Assembly (NCBI GenBank): GCA_008638375.1
Contig: CM018031.1
Coordinates: 57,586,688 to 57,650,687 of the forward strand
Reading direction: 5' to 3'
Source of the DNA: Nyssa sinensis
Lineage: Eukaryota > Streptophyta > Magnoliopsida > Cornales > Nyssaceae
DNA: 64,000 nt
Each line of letters opens with the position of its first letter. The stretch's first letter is position 1. This document shows, piece after piece, positions 12,801 through 23,557 of the stretch. The notes below the pieces were generated by a model. It worked only from the letters and a program-made list of their open reading frames with translations, was not told the origin of the DNA and ran no database searches. A program made the translations under genes and the position numbers.

Positions 12801-13571
12801 AAACATTGGTATATGAGGTTTCATAAAGCCATAATATATCATAGTTTTGAGATGATAGAAGAAGACCACTGTGTATATGTAAAACGATCCAAAGAAAGTT
12901 TCATTATCCTTGCATTGTATGTTGACGACATTTTACTTGTTGGGAATAACTTAAAGGAGATAGTCGCCACTAAAGAGTGGTTGTCCTCTACTTTTGAGAT
13001 GAAGGACATGGGCGAAGCACACAATATTTTAGGAGTGAAGATCTTGAGAGATCAATCAAAGAGGCTACTTAGCTTATCTCAAGAGACCTACATTAAGAGA
13101 GTCCTTGAGCGTTTCCATATGAATCACTCCGAGCCCATAGACACTCCTATAGAGAAGGGATGCGACTTACATCTTGGCCAATGCCCTAAGACAGTTGAAG
13201 AGAAGAACCAGATGTCTAAAATACCTTATGCGAATGCAGTTGAGTATGTAGCTTGTTCGTTAGTAGTACTTAAGGTAGTTTGGTTGAGAAAATTCTTATA
13301 GCGCCTTGACATAGCGCCATGTGGGTAGGATGCTATGGTCATTTATTGTGATAGTATGGCATCTTTGGCATATGCAAAGGATCCCAAGTACCATGGGAGG
13401 ACCAAACACATTGATATACGTTTTCACTACATTCAAGATATGGTTGCGCAAGGGGAGGTGGTCCTGAGGCATATATCTACAGAAAATATGGTTGCAAACC
13501 CATTGACCAAACCCATCCCTAAAAATGTTTTTACATCACAAGGTAGAAGTTTGGGTTTAGTTAGGATATGA
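9882..13571 (+). pseudogene. Copia gag-pol, right arm, broken
   Basis: Gag starts at 9882 with MASKNVIANLTKGEKL. It has a TGA at 10077-10079 where the left arm has Trp, and a one-base insertion near 10545 relative to the left arm that breaks the frame before the zinc knuckle. The knuckle itself is intact (CYNCQKLGHFARDC, near 10670). Protease DTGATKHV, pre-integrase finger and integrase follow in one frame to 11988. The third catalytic residue of the integrase is changed from Glu to Lys (GVAKRRNRT, near 11690). A frameshift lies near 11845 and a TAG at 12231. RT (12303-13240) is largely open, with DVKTAFLNGEL and YVDDILL. The RNase H deletion (PYANAV joined to EYVACS, near 13240) and the TAG at 13299-13301 are the same as in the left arm. 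Confidence 0.85.
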
Positions 13572-14674
13572 TGTATTGGACACCATTTTGACATTGTCTT
13601 ATATATATGATTCTTTATTCATATTGTGGTTTTAGTCATATTGAGATGAATATTGTGCAAGCATACATTTCTAAAAGATATCAACAAGCTTTGATTGGCT
13701 CTCTCACACGAGCAACCACCTTGGCACTTGAATAGCGAGCAAGATGAGACATTGAATTCTTGATTGTGGGAGAATTCATTTTGTCATATATGTCGCCTTA
13801 ACTGAGTCAAGATGAGATTTTTTTTTAAAGAATCGAGCATGAAGGTTGACCACACACCTCATATAGCTTGAAGTAAGCCGAATGTGAACATTCAAACGGG
13901 CACTTGGATAGCGATTAGGTTGGAGTGTTCAAGTTAGGCGCTGAGATAGTGACAAGAGGCGCTGAGATAGCAACAGGCGCTAGATAGCGACTAAACTAAG
14001 ATTCGTACGACGTTTATTATTATTTTTATGATATTGAGATTGACAAGCCCAATTGAGTGAGAGCTCCGTCATAGTATACATTAGATACTGTATGTGCTGC
14101 TAATGTGACCTTTAATAAAGAAAGTGACTAAATGTATCCCTGTTCCATCACTATGTGAGCTCTATGAACCATTTTGAGTTCCATTGTGCCCTTTGTGACC
14201 TAAGACTACGTTATGAAGAGAGAGCTTGATGTTTCTACTTTAGCAAGTTGCTAAAAGATCATGATTGATGCGGTCCGGCGGGGCATGTCTAGGAAAGCAG
14301 TTGAGTTCTATTGGATTAACGTGAGTAGTTAGGGAAGACGGTTCTGTAATACACTATTGTGTTGTGACTCATTGCCTGGGCAATCGTGTCGATTTCTGTG
14401 TCTATCGATATGATCATGAGTACAATACAGATTAGATGGTCCATGCATCGCGCTGAGATTAGTTATCACAAGCGATAACGGATGTTGAATCTAGTGTAAC
14501 AGAATAGTCTGGGGCATAGACGAGATCATTTGTTTGTTTGTAATAAGGTACTATATTGGTGTAATGGTAACTTGATATAATACTCCTACCTCGATCTTTC
14601 TCGTCCGGTCACACGATCCATTTCTTGTATGTCGAAGGTGATGTAGAGGACTTCGCACTCACCCTTTTATGGAT

Positions 14675-14683
14675 GAGTGGGAG
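14675..14683 (+). other. polypurine tract of the right-arm Copia
   Basis: GAGTGGGAG stands one base before the LTR start, the usual site for plus-strand priming. The mirrored tract precedes the LTR at 3823. Confidence 0.7.
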
Positions 14684-14684
14684 T

Positions 14685-15116
14685 TGTTGGATATTGGGTC
14701 GGGTTGGACCCGAACCCATAGTCGTTGAGGCATCCACAAAGTTTGAATGAGAGTTGTGATAAGATTAAAACTCTTATCATTATCTAGTTGGTTTTGGATT
14801 TGAACCAACGCAACTATTTATCCTGCGATATAGTTGCGGGATTTGTGTGGAAAAAGTTTTTGGTTATTGTGAAACTCTCCTGACTCTCAAGTTCTCTCTG
14901 AGATTCTTCTGAGGCTACCATCTACGCCTCTGGATTTGGATTGTGGAAAGACATAGAATACTCGTATTGTAGTCGTTCTATTGACGAGAGAGTTCCATCC
15001 GTGGGAATCCAGTTGTCATCAGAAAGCCGTAACACAAGCAAAAATCTTCCGCTTCTGCGAACCCAATTGAAAGAGGTAACCGGGTTCACAACTGATTTTT
15101 ATATATCTTTCCTATA
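14685..15116 (+). repeat. LTR of the palindrome Copia family, right end
   Basis: Starts TGTTGGATATTGGG. The last four bases read TATA instead of the GTCA seen in the other two LTR copies, so the outer end is decayed or was altered at integration. It points outward, toward 15117. Confidence 0.8.
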
Positions 15117-15459
15117 ATCCACACTCACTGTAATTTTTCCTAATTTTAATTGACTTATCCAAAAAATTTCACATTTAAAATAAATTTTTTGAAATTTTTA
15201 ACCAATTTTTGGGATAAAAAACTATTTTTTTTTAAAGCCCAAAAATATCCAAAAATAAGTAAAAAAAATTTACCAAAAAAATTCTTGGACCCCAAAAAGT
15301 ATACTAAACACTTTAATGTAATTTTAACCTCAAATATAACATTCTGAAATTTTTATAAAATTATTTAATCAAATTTTTAATATTTTTACTCCATAAAAAT
15401 TAATTTTTAATAAAAAACATTACAAAAATATATATCACGAGGTCCAGTTTCTAAAACTA
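15117..15459. other. AT-rich spacer
   Basis: Highly AT-rich with poly-A and poly-T runs. No coding or repeat structure was recognised. Confidence 0.5.
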
Positions 15460-15715
15460 ATGGTTTCTCCACTGGAGATTTCCCACGTCGAACCAAAGGT
15501 TGGCTGTTCTGGTGTCAAGCAAATATCTCAAAAGGTTCATTATTTCTGACACCATAACCATGGCCTGCTCTATAACTGCAGCTTATATCATATTTTGGGG
15601 AGCCATAATTGGTAGGGAATCTTATGTTTACTACTTTGTGAGTGCTACTGGTCTAGCGTATATTGCACTTCAATCAAATACAGGCGGCAGACAAGGCACT
15701 ATTTCTTTTTGAACC
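15460..15715 (+). pseudogene. membrane-segment fragment resembling the C-terminus of ankyrin-PGG proteins
   Basis: A plus-strand frame (ATG at 15500, TGA at 15710) contains two hydrophobic stretches, TITMACSITAAYIIFWGAII and YYFVSATGLAYIALQS, separated by a short charged linker. Paired helices of this composition resemble, from memory, the PGG membrane domain at the C-terminus of plant ankyrin-repeat proteins. There is no ankyrin block on this strand; the nearest one is the opposite-strand exon at 2641-3225, across the palindrome. It may be the last exon of a broken neighbouring ankyrin gene or a captured fragment. A homology search would decide. Confidence 0.35.
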
Positions 15716-15716
15716 C

Positions 15717-16091
15717 AATAGCCGTCCCCAAGATGACAACGACTTCTCTATTCAAAGTAAAAAAAAAAATTATATGTGCCGGCAGTGGAGAAGGAAATCA
15801 CTCTGATTTGTTTTTTTTTTTTTAAATAAAAATAAAACTTCAAACTCAGACTTCTCACTGATCCAACGGTGGATTGTCGTAAAATTTTAAGAACTATCTA
15901 TTGGGAATATTAGGAATATATCCATCGTGGCAGATCGATCAAAAGGTATTCAAATAATCATCGTTCAAATAACAGTCAAGTAGATAAACCTTTTGATACA
16001 AGTAATTCATGATCTAAATAATACAAACGATATATTCATGCATAATATCATCAAATTAACGAACACAAGTAAAATATGGCTCTGATACCAA
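15717..16091 (-). mobile_element. 5' leader of a minus-strand Copia element
   Basis: Internal sequence directly downstream (minus strand) of the LTR at 16092-16522 and its primer binding site. It has no coding frame and does not match the leaders in the palindrome arms, so the boundary with the gene fragment at 15715 is a break point or the leader is only partly kept. Confidence 0.55.
16079..16090 (-). other. primer binding site (tRNA-iMet type)
   Basis: On the minus strand TGGTATCAGAGC follows one base after the LTR end. This is complementary to the 3' end of initiator methionine tRNA and is the standard Copia priming site. It fixes the LTR at 16092-16522 as a 5' LTR. Confidence 0.9.
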
Positions 16092-16522
16092 TGACGGAAA
16101 GATATATAAAAATCGGATGTGAACCCGGTTACCTTTTTCAATCGGGTTCGCGGAAGCGAAAGATCTTTACTTGCGTTACGGCTTTCTGATGACAACTGGA
16201 TCCCCACGGATGAAACTCTCTAGTCAATAGAACGGCTACAATACGAGTCTTCTATGTCTTTTCACAATCCAAATTCAGAGACGTATATGGTAGCCTCAGA
16301 AGAATCTCAGAGAGAACTTGGGAGTCAGGAGAGTTTCATGATAACTAAAAACTCTTTCCACACTTATCCCGCAACTATATCGCAGGATAAATAATTGTGT
16401 TGGTTCAAATCCAAAATCAACTAAATAATGATAAGAGTTTTAACCTTATCACAACTCTTATTCAAACTTTATGGATGCCCCAATAGCTATGAGTTCGGTC
16501 CAACCCGACCCAATATCCAACA
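16092..16522 (-). repeat. 5' LTR of the palindrome Copia family (431 bp)
   Basis: Minus strand, TGTTGGATATTGGG to TTTCCGTCA, closely matching the LTRs at 3391-3823 and 14685-15116. It is followed inward by a primer binding site. The five bases outside it (CTTGG, 16523-16527) differ at one position from the five bases outside the LTR at 3391 (CTAGG, 3386-3390), which is compatible with these two being the outer LTRs of one minus-strand insertion. Confidence 0.85.
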
Positions 16523-16957
16523 CTTGGGATCTAGCCCATTTTCTTGGTGACTTGACTTGAGTCTATCGCAATAACCAGGAAGGCCACCAGTTGTTGGTAG
16601 GTGCCTGTAACAGGCCAGAGCCAAGGGTAACAACCTGGGTTTCAGACTGGAACTCTTCTAATTTTGTTTAACGAGAAAATGTTTTTCTCAAATCTATTTA
16701 AATCGTGCAATAGGTGAAAACAGGTCTCCAGTCCTCATTTAATTTTTAATATTTATTGTATTAAATTAAATTAATTTCAAACAAAATGTTACTATGTGTT
16801 TAAATAAAAAGATAAGCATATTACTAGAAAATTAGAATGACATTTTTTTTTCAAATATATAACTTTAAATTTATTTAAACTTCTAATGGATGTCTAAAAT
16901 ATATTATTATAAATATTGATTATGTTGTACAAAACTCTTTTATTATTTTATTTTTAT
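16523..16957. other. intergenic, nothing recognised
   Basis: AT-rich sequence with no frame, repeat or terminus that I recognise. Confidence 0.5.
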
Positions 16958-17524
16958 TAGGGGTGCAAGTCGGGCAGATAAATCCAAACCCGGCCTGAGA
17001 AATTACGAGTTTGGACAAAAATATATGATATTTGAGCTCGACCCGAACCCAAATTTCTAAGCCCGAATTTAAAGCGGGATTGATTTGGACAGGAACGTCA
17101 GGTACCCAAGTCCGAATTGCTACTACTTAAAACTATATATTTTATATCTCAATTAATATGAACCGTTAGATTTTAAACATATAAATGATCTTGACCGTTC
17201 ATTCCATTAATATTTCAAACATATAATATTTATTTTATTATATAATTGTATTGACTTTTTAAATCTATTTTTATTGAAAATTCTTATATTTTTGTCTTTA
17301 CAATATGCACAAAACCCGAACCCAAAACCCGACGGAGCCCAAAAAAAATTCGAATGTTTCGGATACTCGAAAAAAATCCAATACTAAGACATTTTTTGTC
17401 GTGTTAGGGCTCGGGTTCACTCTTCGGTTTATTTTCGAGCTTGAGTTTGATGGCTTATATCACAGGCTAAGCCTAGTCAAGGCTCAAACCCGGTCCGACC
17501 CGACCCGACTGAGTTGCAGCCCTA
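16958..17524. mobile_element. hAT-type non-autonomous element (567 bp)
   Basis: Ends TAGGGGTGCAA and TTGCAGCCCTA form an 11 bp terminal inverted repeat with one mismatch. The element is flanked by a perfect 8 bp target site duplication, ATTTTTAT (16950-16957 and 17525-17532), diagnostic of the hAT superfamily. Both subterminal regions are rich in CCCGAACCC/GGGTTCGGG motifs. There is no transposase frame, so it is a MITE mobilised in trans. Confidence 0.85.
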
Positions 17525-17532
17525 ATTTTTAT

Positions 17533-18393
17533 ATAATCGGGGTGGGGGAATGTCTTCACCTCAAACCCTAACGGAATGGACATAACTTTTCTCAAATCCA
17601 TAACAATAGAAACTGGGTATGACAGGTTGCAGGAGTAGATTAAATTGTCATCCCTGTTGTAAAACCATGTCAAAGTCATTTCTTCTCCCCCACCCAAGAG
17701 AATTTGTTAGGGTCAATAGCAAAAGTTTGACCTATGCGATTTGATTGATTTGTACACTATACACACATACATTTATATGACATGTACATACTAATTACAT
17801 TGTGAATATTCGGTTTTTTCAACTGGCGGGAGCAGTGCTCCCCCCACTCTAATAGCACAACCAGTTTTGCTACAAGTACTTTAAAGGAACCATTTTTGCT
17901 AAACTGACAGTGACCAAGAGTGGAATAGTTTCACCCAAAATATTTTTTATATAAGTAAAATTTTGGCCCTTTATAAATTAGCTCACACTTAAAAAATTTA
18001 GCCCAATTCAATTTTTATCCATCATTTCTCTTATTTTTATTCCAAAATTTTAACAAACATAAAATTTTGAGTAAAATCTTTTTCAAAAATATTCTAAACC
18101 CCATTAATTTTTTTCTTGGTTCCGCCTTGTGTTTATATCTGTTGGCAGTGGTCCAGTGGATATGGACAAGTAAGATAGATGTGGCATGCATTAGTGAAAT
18201 TACGGTAAGAAAAGAGTTAAAAGCAAGAATATGTGTGGTTTTAAAATTTTCTAAAAAATCCATACATTTGAGTGTATGTTTGGAGTTTTTCTTTTATTTT
18301 GGCAAAAATATGCATACATTTCATCAATTTTACCAAAATATATATTGGTTTTAAACTTCTTTAAAAATACGGTTCTATACTGTCTAAAGAGAT
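17533..18393. other. intergenic, nothing recognised
   Basis: AT-rich; only short unsupported frames. Confidence 0.5.
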
Positions 18394-18571
18394 GGATCTA
18401 CATTTGTTGGCTAAAAAGAGAGATCTACATTTACAATTATACTACCTATCTCCTTACACAATTATACTGTCTATTGAGAAATTATCTAGTGAAATTTAAA
18501 TAAGTATTTTTCATTGGACAGTTGCCCTCTTCTAATTAATAATTATAAAAAAGTTACAATTTATTAATTAT
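18394..18571. repeat. dispersed repeat, copy B
   Basis: Matches copy A at 1581-1770 in the same orientation, from GGATCTACATTTGTTGGC to a shared TTATTAATTATTA. Here the upstream flank is not an LTR. Confidence 0.6.
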
Positions 18572-18761
18572 TAAAAAAGTCATCTAGTTTTTAAAAAAAT
18601 TAACTCTTTTCTAGTCTGACTTTATTCAGATTTTAAATATTTTTTAGATCAGATATAAACCAATATACTATTAAAATGTACTTATCAAACAGTGAAAAAT
18701 TTCAAATCAGTTCATTTGTATTTTACAAAACCAATTCTAGCGTTTTCTAAACAAACCCTTA

Positions 18762-19463
18762 GGTCCCGTTTGGTACACAGGAATGGAGGTAGGAATCGAA
18801 TGAGCATTCCTGTCCCCATTCCATTCCCCCGTTTGGTATGCTTAAACATGTTGGAATGCCCATTCCGTTCGGAATGGCCACTCCACTTAGCACAGGAATG
18901 GCCATTCGTTGACAAAACCTAAGGAATGGCCATCCATCTCTACAGCCCACGACCACAAGTACAGTCAACTTTCTTATAATTAATAATCTTGGTGGATGAA
19001 AAATTTATTAATTATTATAATTATAAATTATAAATTTTCTTATACTTTTATTAATAAAAAAATATTTTATACATGTAGATGAATTACAATATATTTAACT
19101 CTAATTTAAATAAAATTACAAATATATTTGCCAAAAATATTATAAATAGGATATATATAAATATATGTATAATTATTTTAATTTTTTAATAACTAATATT
19201 ATAAAAGATATATTTTTAAAAAATATTAATTCTTCAGTAATATAATTATTAATTATTTATCATAAAATTAATTATTCTCATTCCATTCCAACAATTTGAT
19301 GGTTCAAACCAAACACAGGAATGAAATTATCATTCCATTACTAGGTATTCAGCCAAACAAAAGAATGGAATAATTATTCCCATTCCATTCCTACTCTACT
19401 CTATTCCATTACTGATGTTATTCCATTCCTGTTCTATTCCATTCCTGCGTACCAAACGTAGCC
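18762..19463. mobile_element. PIF/Harbinger-type MITE (702 bp)
   Basis: The outer 25 bp at each end are inverted repeats with four mismatches, sharing the core GTTTGGTAC and CAGGAATGG. A TTA trinucleotide is duplicated at each side (18759-18761 and 19464-19466), the TWA target typical of PIF/Harbinger. Subterminal regions repeat GGAATGG/CCATTCC many times, and the core is AT-rich with no transposase. Confidence 0.75.
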
Positions 19464-20904
19464 TTAGAATTATTAACTATTATGTTTTCTCATACTTTTA
19501 CTAACTAAAAAGTATTCCTTACACGTGTATATGATTTTTAGTACCAAAAAAAAAAAAGACTATAGACAACATTTTAACAATATTTCGATATTTTATAATA
19601 AAAAAACTCTACAATACAAATCAAACAAAGAAAACATAACTATCTCATAATGGTAGCTAACCATATCTACCACTTAGAAACAGAAAAAAAAAAAAAAAAT
19701 CAAACAGTCCATACAATCAATCAACAACTACAATCCACAGTCATACAACCCAGTCCGGGAGCTACCCCCTTCAACTATCAATACAGCAACCTCAAAAAAA
19801 GACTTTTGTTTGGGGGATTACCGGTTGTTATTTGAGGATTGAGTTTGATGTCATTTGCTTGTGATTTGATTCGGTTCCAATGCCCATGCCCATGCCCATG
19901 ACTGAGATTGTCCCTTTAGAAATTTACAAAAAGAATATACAAATTGTGAAAAAAAAAAAACCAATTGAAGGTACTTTAGATATTTGATCACTTCGGTCAA
20001 TCCTGTCACTATTTAGACTTTAGTCCTAATCACAAGGATTATAGTGTCATGTTTTTAACCCACATTTGATCAGACCAGAATTGGGCTTTAACCATGAGGG
20101 GTGAAAATATTTTTCTCAAAACATAATCATTATATCAAAACAAAAAGGAAATTGATCATTTCAAGAAGAAATATGGTATGATTTTTTTTATTATTATTAT
20201 TATTGAACTGACTATTCAAAGATTATAGACTTTTACATTAAAGACAGGCTTCAACATCCCCTTAATTTGAATGGGTTTCATTCACAATTTACACGACATT
20301 TTAATGTAAAAATCTATTATCTTGATTAGTCTTTTGCAATAATAAGAAATTTCTTTTAACAGTCATTTTTAACTTTCAAATTCTTAGTTTTAACCATCAT
20401 TTTTAAAACAACAATCATTTTTGCAATAGCAAACTTCCCCCTAAAAAAGATAAATGAGATCATTCAATTTAAGAAATAAGAAGCCAACCAAACAAGCCAG
20501 TACCTTAAATGCATCCCATCTTTGGCGATAGCTCAATCTTAAGGTATGCCCTATAACATATATTCTTGAACCTTGAAATCATAAAGGAGACTAATACAAA
20601 AAAATTACATAGAATCTGTACAAATCTGAAAACATAACAATTTTCAGCATTAAAACAATGACAAAAGAATGCAAATGCTTCATGCTGAGCATGAAAAAAT
20701 GACAGATTGATGCTCTGGCAGCTTTGTACATCGAAAACAGAAAGCATAAAAACCTAAAAAATTGATATTGGAGATTATGAAAAAGTAAAGAAAAAAGGTG
20801 AGCAAGAAAAAAAAATGATAATATAGTCATGCAAAGATGGGAGAGTGACAGGAAAAACAAGAAAAGAAGAAAAAATAGCAACTTCCCAACAGGGAGAGAG
20901 TGAC

Positions 20905-20936
<32 letters not shown>

Positions 20937-21509
20937 TAATGTAAGATAAAGGAAGTGAAAAAAAAAAAAACTCTTCAACAGAAGATTCTGAGAAGGGGTG
21001 AGTGATGGGAGAAAGAAAACAAAAAACATAATAGAAAATTTAAGTAAAATTCAGTAACTTCACCAGGTGCTCGTCTTGAGTAAAGCGACCACCCAAGCGT
21101 TTCCTTTTTTCAAATCGTCTCGCCTGGACCACAATAAGGCGCTGAGCCTTAAAATCGCCTCACCCCGTCACCTAGGCGACCAGACGATCGCTTTGACAAC
21201 ACTATGTAATACCATCGCTCTAAAACAAAAAAGATCACACACCAGTCCCATTGGAAACCCTAAGTGAGCGTTTTGAACCTCACCACATTCCTGATGAGAA
21301 AAAATATATGTAATTTTTCGACCAAAAAAAAAAGGCTATATGCTTTAATTGGCTGACAAAATACAAAATAACTAAATTCTTCAACCAACAAGAAGCTTGA
21401 GGAAGCTAGGAAACCAGAATCACAAAGATCTTACATCATTCATGTACAAGCCACAGCATATAAGCGCACACTTATATTTCAAACCAGGTTAAACATTTGT
21501 TAGTATGGC
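19464..21509. other. intergenic region and 3' UTR of the kinase gene
   Basis: AT-rich. It contains a (CCCATG)n run near 19880, an (ATT)n run near 20189, a GA tract near 20905, and the 3' untranslated region of the minus-strand kinase just below 21510. No other gene was seen; the long minus-strand frames at 20500-21030 are low-complexity Phe/Leu/Ser translations of purine-rich DNA. Confidence 0.5.
20903..20931. repeat. (GA)n tract
   Basis: About 13 GA units in a longer purine-rich region. Confidence 0.9.
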
Positions 21510-23518
21510 TCACGTGAGAGTGTCCATACTCCTCCTGTCAGATCCTTCCCTCTGCAACTTGTTACGCTTGCACCAACACAAATACTGAGGGATAGACCCT
21601 TCTTCCCCAATGACCCAGGCATGCTCTGCAATAGCCTTCAGTGTCAACCTCTGTCTCGGGTCTACACAGCACAATGTTTCCGTAGGGCGAAAAGGGAAAC
21701 CAAAATAAACACAATAATATCAAAAACAATGAACCTAGTGACACAAAAGAAAAGATGATAACATTATAAATTATAAATTCTATCACCATCAACTGAAGAA
21801 TGTTAATGATAAAGAGACTAACCCTTACAAAGAAGCCCCTCAAGTAAATTCTTGAGCAAGGGGTTCATATCATCAGGGAGAGATAAAGGGTCGTTAACGA
21901 TCTGAAAAAAGCAAGAATTCTCCACTTAGACTAAACTAGAAAAGGCAGGGTTAAAATCAACTGCCAAAATGAAAGAAAATTCATGAAAATATCAATAGTG
22001 ACAAGGATGCTGAAAATAAATAGATAAGTAACAAGCTGTAAAGTTCCAAAATAACTACAATGCAAACAATCCACACCTTGTCGTATGTATCCTGCAGTGT
22101 GTCTCCAAGAAATGGGTATTTTCCCAACACCATACAGTACAAGGTAACTCCCACAGCCCAAGTATCAGCAGTTTTGCCATGATAGGTTAGACCTATAATC
22201 AGAAAGAAATCCACATGCCTAGTAGTAAATATTTCCTGCATCCCCCATAATTTTATAAAATTTATATCGCGCACGGAGAGAGATCCCTACCTAAACAACA
22301 TTCAGGTGCAGTAAAAACAGGAGTCCCAGGAGAGCGGCGAAGCTCATCGTTATCGTCCTGAAAATGAAACCAATTAGAAAGAAAGAACAACCAAAAAATA
22401 CAATAAGATCCCTATGAGTAAATAGATAATCTGAAGAAATTTTCTCGAAGAGAGAAAATGATTTCAATGGGAGCTTAGAAATTCAAAACAACATCCCATT
22501 CCTGCTTTACAGATTTGCATTCAGGGCAATGCTACATGAAGCTTAATTTCTCACAATATTAATTTTCTGGATTTTGATGTTAACGTATATCAATTCCAAA
22601 CATGACTCTAACTTCAATTTGTCACATTAAGAATAAATGACTGCCCAAGTAAAACTTGGAATTTGAATTGCATAACAAGTGGGTTGGGTAACTAGGAGGT
22701 CAACCCAAGCTTAAATATCTGAGAGCATGTTGCGCATTTTATCTCAGTTCAGAGTGCATTCGCTCTCACTCGGGCTGGTCGAGGTAGAATAATAATAATA
22801 ATGATAATAAGCAAATATTTCTTCCACCCAAGTCTGTCATTCTCATCACATCCATGCTAAAGAATGCCCATCTACCCATACACAAGTAAAAAAAGACTTC
22901 TTATGAGGATGATAAGCAACTTAATCACTTTTTTTATGCACAATAAAATTGATAAGCACGTCTGTTCAAGTGCCAAAAAAAAAAAAAGAGGTGATATCTT
23001 GACATATAAAATCAAATAGACAAGATGCTGACAATAACAAAGTGGACCAATAATTCATAGCGTATATGTTAACCTAATAACACCCAAAAATAATGTAAAG
23101 GGGAGGATTATTAAGTGCTAAATTCAATCAACCCCACATGCAGATCAATCAGCGCAAACATTTTGTGAATCCTATAGTTAATAAGATTATCAACCTGGAC
23201 CACACCCAAAAACAAGACCTTAGATCCTTTTTCAGATTTCTCTCCAATTACAGGGCTGCAACTTCATTTCAGCTCCACAAGGGTTACCTTGCTCTCTGCC
23301 AAACTGGGACCCACATTTTTTTAAACTCCAGTTAACCAAACCCACCCTTTTCTAACGAAATTAGGCGAGCCCAAACTTAATTACTCAAATGAATTAAAAA
23401 TCTTCAAAAACAGCTGAAAAAATGAGTTACGCCAACTCAGTTTGGATCTTGCTGGTCGGTGAGGATGGCTTTGTTCATTTGGAATGCATGATCAATTATT
23501 AGATAGATCATCAGAAGC

Positions 23519-23557
<39 letters not shown>

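Larger units (their letters stand above)
9294..15116 (+). mobile_element. Copia LTR retrotransposon, right arm of the palindrome
   Basis: The order on the plus strand is leader (9294-9881), gag, zinc knuckle, protease, integrase, RT, RNase H remnant, noncoding 3' segment (13572-14684), polypurine tract and LTR. It is the mirror of 3391-9214. Like its partner it has no 5' LTR or primer binding site. By eye the arms differ at roughly one base in fifteen to twenty in the RT region, with different private stops, so this is an old duplication rather than a simple assembly fold-back. Confidence 0.9.

Noticed and set aside
3391..15116. Palindrome as an assembly fold-back artefact
   Set aside because: The arms differ at many bases, have private stops, a frameshift and an integrase change, and have an unmatched loop, so a simple duplicated-read artefact does not explain it.
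20505..21029. Overlapping minus-strand frames of Phe/Leu/Ser-rich composition
   Set aside because: Low-complexity translation of purine-rich DNA with no start context, domain or splice structure.
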